A DNA stretch of 64,000 bases, taken from assembly GCA_030035585.1 (NCBI GenBank), contig CM057468.1, forward strand, positions 59,330,145 to 59,394,144, written 5' to 3'. This DNA is from Dugong dugon. Its lineage: Eukaryota; Chordata; Mammalia; Sirenia; Dugongidae. The position numbers and the translations under genes are program-made. The notes beneath the pieces were generated by a model. That model was not told where the DNA came from. It saw only the letters and a program-made list of their open reading frames with translations, and searched no databases. This document shows positions 55,215 through 64,000 of this stretch, one piece after another; position 1 is the first letter of the stretch, and every line of letters starts with the position of its first letter.

Positions 55215-55455
55215 ATAGATAATAAAAGTAGCTAACACATAGTGTTTAGTATGTTCCAGACACTGTTAGTGCTTTATATGTGCTTAACTTTTTTTGCCTT
55301 CCATAATAACCTTACGTTATAGGTAGTATTCTTATTACCATTTAACAGATGAGAAAAACCAAGGCACAGACATTTGGAATAATTTTTTCAGAATCAATTC
55401 AGCAGCAGCTGGGAGAATTGGGATTCAAACTCTGACATCTAGATCCAGAGGCATA
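55215..55455 (+). repeat. MIR SINE
   Basis: Well preserved: 'GTTCCAGACACTGTTAGTGC', 'TTATTACCATTTAACAGATG', 'AGAAAAACCAAGGCACAGAC', 'AGCAGCTGGGAGAATTGGGA', 'TTCAAACTCTGACATCTAGA'. These are the successive blocks of a nearly full MIR core and tail. Confidence 0.9.
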
Positions 55456-56285
55456 CAATATCATAAAATAAAACATAATATTTTAAGATCTCCTAAAGAA
55501 TGACTCTCAAAGATGGAGATCTCATATAATTTTTTCTTTAAGAGCAAGAGAAGGGGAATGAATAAAGCCCATTACTTTTTGGTGTTTCTGTTGTCTTCCT
55601 TTTTTCGCTCATCCTCACCCCCAAAACACACACATATTCTGGAGCATCCTTGGATCTTCATGTGCCAATGAAATCAACGCCACTTCTGTGAGCTCTAAAG
55701 TTGTTGCGATTTCCTCAAGCAATGATGATCAGGCACACTTGGGTATAGAAAGTGAAAGATAGAAAAGTAGAAGGAGAGTTCTTGAAGAACCAGAGTTGCA
55801 TATAACCATATGTGCCTCAGCACCATAGCAAGACGTTAAAAGAGAAATTGAAATCCGTTCACCATATTTACAAGAGAAAGGAAGGTCTAGAGAAATGCCC
55901 AGGCATGAGGAATTATAAAGTTTCTCTAGTCGTGAGACTTTCTCAAGCACATATGTTCACCAACATTTCCTTGATAGGAAAATTATTGAGTGAATGGTGG
56001 TGCCTAGTTTGATGAGCTACGCCAGAGAGGAGCCAGATTTGTTTTCCCCTTCCCATCTGAAACATTGGAATCCTTTATTTTTAAAAATGTCTTTGCAGCT
56101 GAAATAAATTATGTAAATGAATTCTTTACGTAGTGAGGATGCTACCAAATAATCTAAACAGTTGCTAAAACATCTGTGTCTGTTTAACAGCATAGATGAA
56201 GGCTGGCTTGTCAAATGCAGTTTTTTTCTTCTAGTTTTACCATAATTAATCCCTGTGGGTTTCTATGAGGTATGTCTATATCAAT
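55456..56285. other. Unique DNA, no gene seen
   Basis: No exon or transposon recognised. Short open frames at 55729-56214 lie on both strands and lack domains. Confidence 0.5.
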
Positions 56286-56289
56286 CTCT

Positions 56290-56395
56290 GATATGACAGT
56301 TGTAAAAAGACAGATGCACAGATTAAGGGCTCATGATCACCCAGCACACTGGAAGCCTAACTGAGTTTGGAAATCTAGAATTCCTGATACCTACT
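56290..56395 (+). repeat. MIR-like relic
   Basis: Weak MIR pattern: 'AGACAGATGCACAGATTAAG', 'GGCTCATGATCACCCAGCAC', 'TGAGTTTGGAAATCTAG'. Confidence 0.45.
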
Positions 56396-57879
56396 TTAAA
56401 ACTGGACCAATTTTCAGGGAACTGTGTCACAAATAGGAAGGGAGTGTTCTTTACTTAAGGTTGAAAATATCTGGTTTAAATCTACATCCAAATTTTACCT
56501 GGATGCATCCCCTCATTTTCCATTTTGCATAATTACAGCTGAGCCCAGAGGCAAAAGCTTCAACTAGGCAAGCCTAGTGATCTTTGTGACCTTTGAGATT
56601 TTTTGTGGAGGCCAATTTTGTAAGAATTTCCACTAGTCTGTAGACTGTAATAATTGGGTTATTTGAATAAGGTTTGGCAAAGCATCTAGTAGATTAAGTG
56701 AATGAGGTTTCTGGGACTTTGCCATTTTGGAGCTATCCATTATGTTCTTTGTTCTACTTCATTATAAAAGGGACTATTGAAATTGGTTGGTTTATTGGTA
56801 TGTGGGTTTCTTTGTTTTGTTTTTTGTTTCGTTTTTCCTCCTGTCTTGCTCTTTAAATCTAAGCCATTAATTTGGTTAAAAGCAAGTTCTTCAGTCTAAG
56901 TGGATAACAAAACATCCCTTTGAGAAAGAGGAAATAGGTGATAAAATCTGCTTGTTACTAATTTTTTTTTCAATAGTTTGGAGGAATTTTTTTCCAATGT
57001 TATGTGTGTTTTTAAGACCCTGTTAAGTTCATAGTTTTCCTTTTTCCTTGTTTGAATAGAAAATCATTCTCTTTAATCCCATCCGAGTTTAAAAAATATA
57101 TGTATTATTGAACTGCCCAGCTCAGGAATTCAGTTGCCTGTGTTACTGAATGGAGATATGTGTGACCTGATAGTAAAAGAATGCTATTCAAAGACATTTC
57201 CGCCGATTTGTTACTGTTCAGATAAATCTGGAAAGAAGCCAAAATATGTAACCAAATAAAGGGCTTTGAGAATTCCAGTGAGAATATCCATAAATTCTTC
57301 CATAAATCAAGAATTTAAGAAAAATGCAGTATGCTATAATAAGATAGCAGAGAGAAGCAACTATGGACCAAACTCTATATTCTTTGTATTCCCCCTACAC
57401 TGCTTCTCATCAATTAAGATCTAAAAGTGATCCTAAGTAACAATAAGAAAATGACAGATAATAGATCTGGTGATAAAAAAAATTTAAAAGTCTTCTTATT
57501 CAGTTGTGTTCTAGTTTTGTTTTAATTCTTATTCTTCCATGGACTTTAGGCCAACGGACTAGATTAGTCATTTTCAACAGATATTAAGATATTTATTGAA
57601 AATCTCTTATGATTAAGACTTGTAGGTCCTAAAGAACTTCTACAGAGATAAAAGGCAGGATTCCTAGTCTTCTAGACACTTTTTTTGAGAAATATTTGAA
57701 AAAAAAAAAAACAAAAATTATGACAATGAAAATAGTGTATAGTAAAGTTGCGGTAAGTGATAAGAGTCGAGATGAGAGAGCTTTTGGGTATTTGAGGTGC
57801 AGAGGATACAGTGTCTAGTTAGGACTTTAGTCTTCAAATCTGGCTTAGGCTCCTAAGAAAGCTTTCCCTAAAATTTCCT
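56396..57879. other. Unique AT-rich DNA, no gene seen
   Basis: Contains short GTTTT-rich runs at 56807-56835 and an A-run near 57700. No supported exon or transposon. Confidence 0.5.
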
Positions 57880-58060
57880 ATAAGGCAATGCATTCTTCTT
57901 CTTTGAGGTTTAGTAGCACCCGTAGATACCTCTCCTTACTGATTACATATTACACTGACACGTTCTCCCATCTCCCTCTGTTCCCCTCTAAAGTGTCATG
58001 TCCTTGAGGCTAAGCATTATGCTTTACCTGTTTGGTTAACTCCAGATTTCATTAAATGTA
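57880..58060 (+). repeat. L2-like relic
   Basis: 'TCATGTCCTTGAGGCTAAGC' and 'TTACCTGTTTGGTTAACTCC' follow the order of the L2 3' end ('TGAGCTCCTTGAGGGCAGGG', 'ATCTCTGTATCCCC'-type). Diverged. Confidence 0.45.
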
Positions 58061-58249
58061 ACAATAACCCACCATGGTGCCTTTCAGGGATAAAATTTAA
58101 TATCACTCTAACAGCATTATCAACAATCTTTTATTAAGCCTTTATCTGTTGGGATATAAACCTGTAAAGAATTTACAGCCTTACTTAGCAAGCGAGACAA
58201 AATATATAAATCAAATGATATCTAAGAATCCACTGATGCATATGTAGTG

Positions 58250-58800
58250 TGTGAGGATCTCGGTTCATAAATTCATGTGTCCAAAAATATCCACTTATTA
58301 TTACTATTTTCTTCAAATTGGTTTAGCCCTGATTTCAAGCCCCGATCCTGTGGGTGGGGGAAAAAAGTCAATATGTGGCATTTTCAGGCTTCTCTCGCAT
58401 CAGAGATATATAAAACTCTGGCTCTTAAGCATCAGAGCATCAGATGTCAGCTATCCTCAGCTAGTCCTCAGCTATCAGTCCACACTGCTGGCCACTGAGA
58501 ATCTCACTGTCCCTGCAGGTCCAGAAATGAGGGACAGCAGCTGAACAGTCTCTGGATTCTTGGGTCCCATCATCCCCTCCTGATTGCCAGGTCTCTTTCC
58601 CTGACCCTTCCTCTCTTCCCTTGCCCAGGGCTTCCATTACTTGGGACCCTTAGTACAATCTAATGTACCAAATAAAATGGCTTATACTAGAACCAGCAGC
58701 ACTTTTATGTTTAGCCTCTTCTTGCCCACCCCCTCTACCTCACCCCCATCCCGACCAAAATCCCTGAGGCAAGGAATCGTAAAGCCAGCTTTAAATATAG
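58250..58800 (+). repeat. Possible old LTR with TATA and poly(A) signal
   Basis: A TATA-like 'GAGATATATAAAACTCTGG' lies at 58403-58421, and an AATAAA lies about 260 bp downstream at 58670-58675, with C-rich text between. This TATA-to-AATAAA layout is typical of a retroviral LTR. LTR ends and target-site duplications could not be identified, so an ordinary promoter-like or chance sequence is possible. Confidence 0.3.
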
Positions 58801-60470
58801 GAGAAAGAAAAAGCAAAGAGCAAACTACAAACCAATAGCTCAAGTAGTCTCACTCTCCACGTATTAAGTATAAATGAATGAGGCAAATGATCGCCACTCC
58901 TTTCACAAGTACAGTTTCTGGGCTCTCCCTGACCTCTCCCCCTCGTCCCATGAATATCACATGAACTTCAATCTTATATCACCAATTGCCTACTGAACAC
59001 AGTTTTTGCACTTGGGGATGTTACTGTTCAGTTAAACTTAATAGAAAACTGAGCTCACATTTTCTCCCCTGTATTAGTTTCCAAGCCACTCATACCCTAT
59101 ATGCCACACACTCAAGCAAATCACTTACCATTTCTTGATCACACTGTGTTCTTTACCTTGTGCCTTTGCACACATTATTGCTGCCTAATGTGATCTATTG
59201 TATGTTTTTACGCACATTTGATTCTTTTTCTTCTTCATCTGTAGTTATGCAGTACTTTACATCTATTATAGAATTTACGGTATTTTACCACTAGACAACT
59301 CAGGAGTACAGAGCATGTTTTATAGATCTTTATGTTCTTACAATCTAGAATAATAAATGTTGATGACCGGAGAAAAGAAGTCAGGCAGGCTTACTATCAA
59401 ATCAGCTTCCCAAATGGCCATCCTGTGTGCATTTTCTTTTCCTTCATAATCCACATACTCTCCTCATTCTACATTCCTGACACACAATCTTCAATAACTC
59501 TCTAGTTTCTTCTCTATCAAGTACCCACCAGTTTCCTTTCACCCCATCATCTTAGTTCCCCTTGCTATTTACTGTCTAGTTCTACCATTTAAGCTAAGGT
59601 ACATCTTCAATGAATTAGACTTGGTTTCTCCACGGCCACAAACCTGTTCGCTCCCTTCCTACTGCTATGTTTTGACTCATGTTCTTGCTCTTACCAGGAA
59701 CACTTCACTTGCCTTGTGTTTATTCAATCGCCACCCTTTCTACAATATGCATTCCTGTTCCTGCGCCACTAGCATAGCTTGCCCGACCTCTCTTGATTCC
59801 TATGGTGCTTATAAGCTGTCAACTCACAACTCAGCAACTTAATTTACATGCTGATTTGTGTAGCATCTTTTCTGCTCAATATAAGGACAAACATTGTGTC
59901 TTGGCTTACACTTGGATGTCCACAAAGACCTAACACTTCTCTGAACACATGAGAATTTTGTAGACTGGTTTGTTAACTATTAATAATTAAATTGTCTCCT
60001 TTAAGAATATGCAATTTTTACTATCGGCTACTCTATTTCAGATACTTTATATACTGTATTTAATTTCTTCTAATTGAGAATATATGCTCTGGTCTATAAC
60101 ATAAAGAGTTTAATCTTTACATAACATGAGCTGACTCTTGGTAATTTTACTTCTTAGGTTCTACTATAGTGGTAGAATGTGACTTATTTAAAAACAGGTG
60201 CTTCAATGTATAGGAATTTGACAACATTCTCATAAGGGAAGGGAAAATAATAGAAAGGAAGGAAGTCAGTTGTCAAATCATTTATGAATGGCCACTTAGC
60301 ACTCAATCAAATGAATAGTCTTATGAAGAATACTTAAGAGTCCTGTGGAAACTGGAATTTGTAATAGGCTTTTAAAACATACTTCATCAACTTTGAAATT
60401 TACCTTCTTTTTTCAGTCCTTGCCTGAAGTATACAAGGAATTCAAACAAGCTCTTGAAATCTTTCTTTTT
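58801..60470. other. Mostly unique DNA with L2-like patches
   Basis: Around 59130-59170 and 59640-59950 the text ('GTGCCTTTGCACACATTATT', 'TTGTGTCTTGGCTTACACTT') recalls diverged L2 3' ends. No supported exon. Open frames such as 59621-59842 have no family resemblance. Confidence 0.4.
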
Positions 60471-60472
60471 GA

Positions 60473-60473
<1 letters not shown>

Positions 60474-60538
<65 letters not shown>
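60474..60538. repeat. (AT)n microsatellite
   Basis: An uninterrupted alternating TA tract of about 32 units. It is self-complementary and could extrude as a cruciform, and it is likely to vary in length between individuals. A looser (ACAT)n-type patch follows at about 60650-60685. Confidence 0.98.
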
Positions 60539-60541
<3 letters not shown>

Positions 60542-60964
60542 ATATCTGCTGCTTTAATGGAAGCTAAGCTCCACCTGGTGGTAGAATTTGCTTACTTGGA
60601 CTTCAGCATAGGCATCAACAGCCACTCAGCAAAGAAAAAAAAAATCTATACATATATACATAGGCATGCATACATACATATACGTATTGTATGTCTGTGT
60701 TTCAGGTTTTCCTCTGTCACAAAAGTGAAATATGCTCATGATTTATTTTACTGACACTGTTATTTAAAACAGCATTTAACATCTGATTATTATGAACATT
60801 TCATGAGGTTCAGGTTCTCGGTAATGACCAGAATCATTTTACTGTGACAATCACAAATCAAATCTTTCTCCCATCCCTGTCTACTGTCAAGATTTTTTTT
60901 TCCAAGTACTTGATTTATGATTCGATAATAAAGGAAGTTTATTTAGGTACCTCTATGATGTAAT

Positions 60965-61135
60965 GGAGCTCTGGTGGCGTAGTGGTTAAGAGCTCAGCTG
61001 CTAACCAAAAGGTCAGCAGTTCAAATCCACCAGCCACTCTTTGGAAACCCTATGGAGTGGTTCAACTCTGTCCTATAGGGTTGCTATGAGTTGGAATCGA
61101 CTCAATGGCAGCAGGTTTATGTTTTGGGGGTTTTT
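60965..61135 (+). mobile_element. AfroSINE, first of a three-insertion stack
   Basis: Complete short subtype: 'GGAGCTCTGGTGGCGTAGTG', 'CCAGCCACTCTTTGGAAACC', 'ATGAGTTGGAATCGACTC', T-rich end. Flanked by TATGATGTAAT at 60954-60964 and 61136-61146. Confidence 0.95.
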
Positions 61136-61146
61136 TATGATGTAAT

Positions 61147-62141
61147 ATGAAGAAACTGTACATAGACCAAGAGGCAGTCTTTCAAACAGAACCAGGGGAT
61201 ACCGCATGGCTTAAAATCAGGAAAGGTGTGCATCAGGATTGTATCCTTTCACCATACTTTTTCAGTTTGTATGCTAAGCAAATAATCCTAGAAGCAGGAC
61301 TATATGAAGAAGAATGTGGCACCAGGATTGGAGGAAGACTCATTAACATCCTGTGATATGCAGATGACACAACCTTGCTTGCTAAAAGTGAAGTGTTCTT
61401 GAAGCACTTACTGATGAAGATCCAAGACTACAGCTGTCAGTACGGATTACACCTCAACATAAAGAAAACAAAAATCCTCAGAGCTGGACAAATAAGCAAC
61501 ATTTTGATAAACGGAGAAAAGATTGAAGTTGTCAAGGATTTCATTTTACTTGGATCTACAATCAATGCCCACGGAAGCAGCAGTCAAGAAATCAAAAGAT
61601 GCATTACACTGGGCAAATCTGCTGCAAAAGACTGCTTTAGTGTTGAAAAGCAAAGATGTCACTTTGAGGACCTAAGGTGAGCCTGACTTAAGCCATGGTA
61701 TTTTCAGTCGCCTCATATGCATGCAAAAGCGGGACAATGAAGGAAGACCAAAGAAGAATTGATGCATTTGAATTGTGATGTTGGTGAAGAATAATGAATA
61801 GACCATGGATTGCTAGAAGAACAAACAAATCTGTCTTGGAAGAAGGACAGCCAGAATGCTCCTTAGAAGCAAGGATGGCAAGACTTCATTTCACGCACTC
61901 TGGCCATGTCACCAGGAGGGGCCAGTCCCTGGAAAAGGACATCATGCTTGGTAAAGTAGAGGGTCAGAGAAAAAGAGGAAGACCTTCAGCGAGATCAGTT
62001 GACCCAGTGGCTGCAAGAATGGGCTCAAACATAGCAATGATTGTGAGGATAGCACAAGACTGGGCAGTGTTTTGTTCCATTATACATAAGGTGGCTATGA
62101 GTCAGAACTGACTCAATGGCACCTAAGAACAACAACAACAA
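61147..62141 (+). mobile_element. RTE-clade LINE, 5'-truncated, middle of the stack
   Basis: Begins at the RT palm (LYIDQEAVFQTEPGDTAWLK, RKGVHQDCILSPYFFSLYAK at 61147-61356). A TGA stop at 61354-61356 lies directly before YADD (61357-61368). The C-terminal parts LHLNIKKTKILRAGQ and VVKDFILLGSTINAHGSSSQ (61375-61680) and RMARLHFTHSGHVTRRGQSL (61794-62111) follow. It ends ACCTAAGAACAACAACAACA. Flanked by TATGATGTAAT at 61136-61146 and ATGATGTAAT at 62143-62152. Confidence 0.95.
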
Positions 62142-62156
62142 CATGATGTAATATGG

Positions 62157-62357
62157 AGTCCCTGGGTGGTACAAACAATGAATGCACTCAGCTGCCAACC
62201 AAAAGGTTGGAGGTATGAGTTCACACAGAGGCATCTCCAGAGAAAGGCCTGGTGATCTACTTCTGAAAAGTCAGCCACTGAAAACCCTATACAGCACAGT
62301 TCTACTCTAACATACATGGGGTCACCAAGAGTGGAGTTGACTCCAGGGCAGCTGGCT
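62157..62357 (+). mobile_element. Composite AfroSINE, last of the stack
   Basis: Head of the 'GTCCCTGGGTGGTACAAACA' subtype, then 'GAAAGGCCTGGTGATCTACT' and 'CAGCCACTGAAAACCC', which match the RTE 5' leader, then the usual SINE tail. Flanked by ATGATGTAATATG at 62143-62155 and TATGATGCAACGT at 62358-62370. Confidence 0.93.
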
Positions 62358-62370
62358 TATGATGCAACGT

Positions 62371-63190
62371 AAGATCATTCATTAACAATAAAACAGGGAA
62401 AACTTTCAAAAATATTAACCCAATTCATTTTATAATGCTGTCTAATCTACCCTTTTACTCAATGCATGAGCATATTCTTTCTCACACAAGCATGTGAGAG
62501 TATTATTTTGTATAGCCCTGTGTTGAGTGACATTCTGTAATACGTAGTTTGATAAGGACTAGAGAACTAGTCAGAGTTTTCAAACTTTAAGCCCTTCAGA
62601 TGGATTTAGATTACAGATAAGTTTTTCCATATTTGTATTAAAAATATAAAATAGTTGCTTACATTTGAATATTGAGAAATTTCATTATAAAAATACAGCT
62701 ATCTAGGAATGAGGATCCTTTTTGTTGAAAGACAAGTGATCTCAACTGGAGGAACAGCTGCTCTATTTTAGATAGGGCACACACTGTAACTTCTCGTATA
62801 CCCACTCTCCCCAGTGTGTCTCATTCTGCCTCCTTTACTCTTTACCATCTGGCTTTTGTAGGTATTAGCATTTCGAATCTCTGTGGTTAATTTGTGGGGT
62901 CAGTCTTTGAAAAATTCATAATTTAGCGGAGGGAAAAATGAAGAGAGAAATGTCATTAACCATCAAAAATAAGAAGGAACAGTCCAAATGAAAGATATAA
63001 AATTGCTTTCCCTGTAATTTCTCACATTGCTCCAGTGGTGGGATAGGTGTACTTCAATGTGGAAAGATATTTAAGGGAAAAGAACACCTTTCCTAACTAC
63101 TGGCTGATGCAAATTTTAAAGATTTGTTTGCCTTTAAAACGTCTGAAGCTAAATTATTTTTCACTTTGAGGTCATTTTAGTTGTTTAAAG
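62371..63190. other. Unique AT-rich DNA, no gene seen
   Basis: No recognisable exon or repeat. Confidence 0.5.
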
Positions 63191-63194
63191 CTGC

Positions 63195-63312
63195 ACCAGA
63201 TCCAGCCACTTATTTCACAGAGGAAACTGGACTCCAGAAAGATAGAGTGACTTGGACAGGGTCACACTGCTCATCAGCTGAAGAGTTAGAGCTAAAAACG
63301 TAGGTTCCCACT
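63195..63312 (+). repeat. MIR-like SINE relic
   Basis: Blocks 'TTTCACAGAGGAAACTGGAC', 'GTGACTTGGACAGGGTCACA', 'CTGCTCATCAGCTGAAGAGT', 'TAGAGCTAAAAACG' follow the MIR core order. Confidence 0.75.
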
Positions 63313-63514
63313 TAAGCGTATTTACCCTCTTCACCCTATCCAATCACCTCCTGAACACTTACTAAGCCAGTGTCACTCAGCCTTCCTAATGAACAGGTCC
63401 CCTTCTAACGAACATAAATATTTCATGCTGCACTATTTTTTCTTAATTTGTATCTTGCATCTGGGGCACACCCTTCATGGTTAATACTCATGTTATGATT
63501 ATCCTCGCCAACTG

Positions 63515-64000
63515 AGGTAGGCAGAGTAAGGGTCCCCAAAGATGTCTGCATCCTAATACCTATAATCTGTGCATATGTAACCTTACATTGCAAAGGGGAA
63601 TTAAGGTTGTGGATGGAATTAAGGTTGTTAATCAGTTTACCTTAAAATAGAGTGATTATGCAGGTGGGCGCAATTGTAATCACTAAAAAATCAAAAAACC
63701 AAACCCATTGCCTTTGAGTCAATTCTGACTCATAATGACCCTATAGGACAGAATAGAACTGCCCCCTAGGGTCTCCAACACTGTGATCTTTATGGAAGCA
63801 GGCTGCCACATCTTACTCCTGTGGAGAGGCTGGTAGATTTGAACTGCTGACCTTTCAGTTAGCCAAGTGCTTCATCACTGTACCGCCAGAGCTCCTTAAT
63901 GCAATCACAAGGGTCCTTAAAAGTGGAAGAGGGAGGCCAAAGAGAAGAATTAGAGGGGGTTATGACTATGAAAGTCCCCAAGAGATATAACACTGTTGGC
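63515..64000 (+). repeat. MaLR-type (MLT1-like) LTR relic, split by a SINE
   Basis: 'GGTCCCCAAAGATGTCTGCA', 'TCCTAATACCTATAATCTGT', 'GTAACCTTACATTGCAAAGG' before the SINE and 'AATGCAATCACAAGGGTCCT' after it are successive blocks of an old MaLR-type repeat. It runs off the right edge of the window. Confidence 0.65.
63690..63897 (-). mobile_element. AfroSINE
   Basis: Antisense long-subtype copy: 'CCAAACCCATTGCCTTTGAG', 'GACTCATAATGACCCTATAG', 'GGAAGCAGGCTGCCACATCT', 'AAGTGCTTCATCACTGTACC'. The flanks GTAATCAC (63677-63684) and GCAATCAC (63901-63908) may be a decayed target-site duplication. Confidence 0.93.

Noticed and set aside
60345..60542. Open frame ending in Tyr-Ile repeats
   Set aside because: The repeats come from the (AT)n microsatellite. 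Although TTTTTTCAG at about 60407-60415 looks like a splice acceptor, no donor or conservation supports an exon.
1..64000. CRISPR array, prokaryotic operon or phage system
   Set aside because: No regularly spaced repeats, Shine-Dalgarno-led ORFs or prokaryotic genes exist here. All repeated units are SINE, LINE, LTR or microsatellite.

Overview
This window is mammalian nuclear DNA, almost certainly from an afrotherian and most likely an elephant. The main evidence is the interspersed repeats. There are about 20 copies of a tRNA-derived SINE, recognisable by a head with 'GTGGTTAAGAGCTCAGCTGC' and a tail with 'ATGAGTCGGAATCGACTC' (the AfroSINE type). There are three RTE-clade LINEs whose 3' ends match the SINE tail (the RTE1 type known from elephant), several lineage-specific L1 elements, and an ERV-L. 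There is no bacterial, phage or CRISPR signal. Nearly all open reading frames here are fragments of retrotransposon proteins, not host genes.

Layout. 1-847: 5'-truncated L1 on the minus strand. 848-19624: an ERV-L provirus with both LTRs (848-1376 and 18995-19624) and decayed gag, pro, RT, RNase H, integrase and dUTPase. It was later invaded by a solo ERVL-type LTR (6068-6580) and by a near full-length RTE LINE on the minus strand (about 7366-18817). That RTE was itself invaded by another solo LTR of the same family (7701-8180), a full-length L1 (8780-16368) and an AfroSINE. 19625-34880: SINEs, L1 3' ends, an old L1 relic, and inside that relic a younger L1 (29349-33896) that has lost nearly all of ORF2. 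34880-41150: mostly unique AT-rich DNA with SINEs and a 5'-truncated RTE. 41155-48690: a full-length plus-strand L1 nested in a minus-strand L1 3' fragment. 48690-50620: SINEs stacked repeatedly on one target site. 50668-50950: the only convincing host-gene feature, a 3' terminal coding exon with splice acceptor, stop codon and poly(A) signal. 50950-64000: repeat-poor intergenic-looking DNA with old MIR and L2-like relics, a long (AT)n tract, and a SINE/RTE/SINE stack at 60954-62368.

How the parts work together. The SINEs encode no protein, and their tails match the RTE 3' end, so the RTE machinery most likely mobilised them. The clearest structural result is that three separate places hold two or three complete insertions in series, each flanked by a copy of the same target-site duplication. 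Every autonomous element I could read is broken by stops, frameshifts or lost catalytic residues. All coordinates and homology calls come from reading the sequence by eye. No database search was possible, and boundaries of old elements are approximate to tens of bases.
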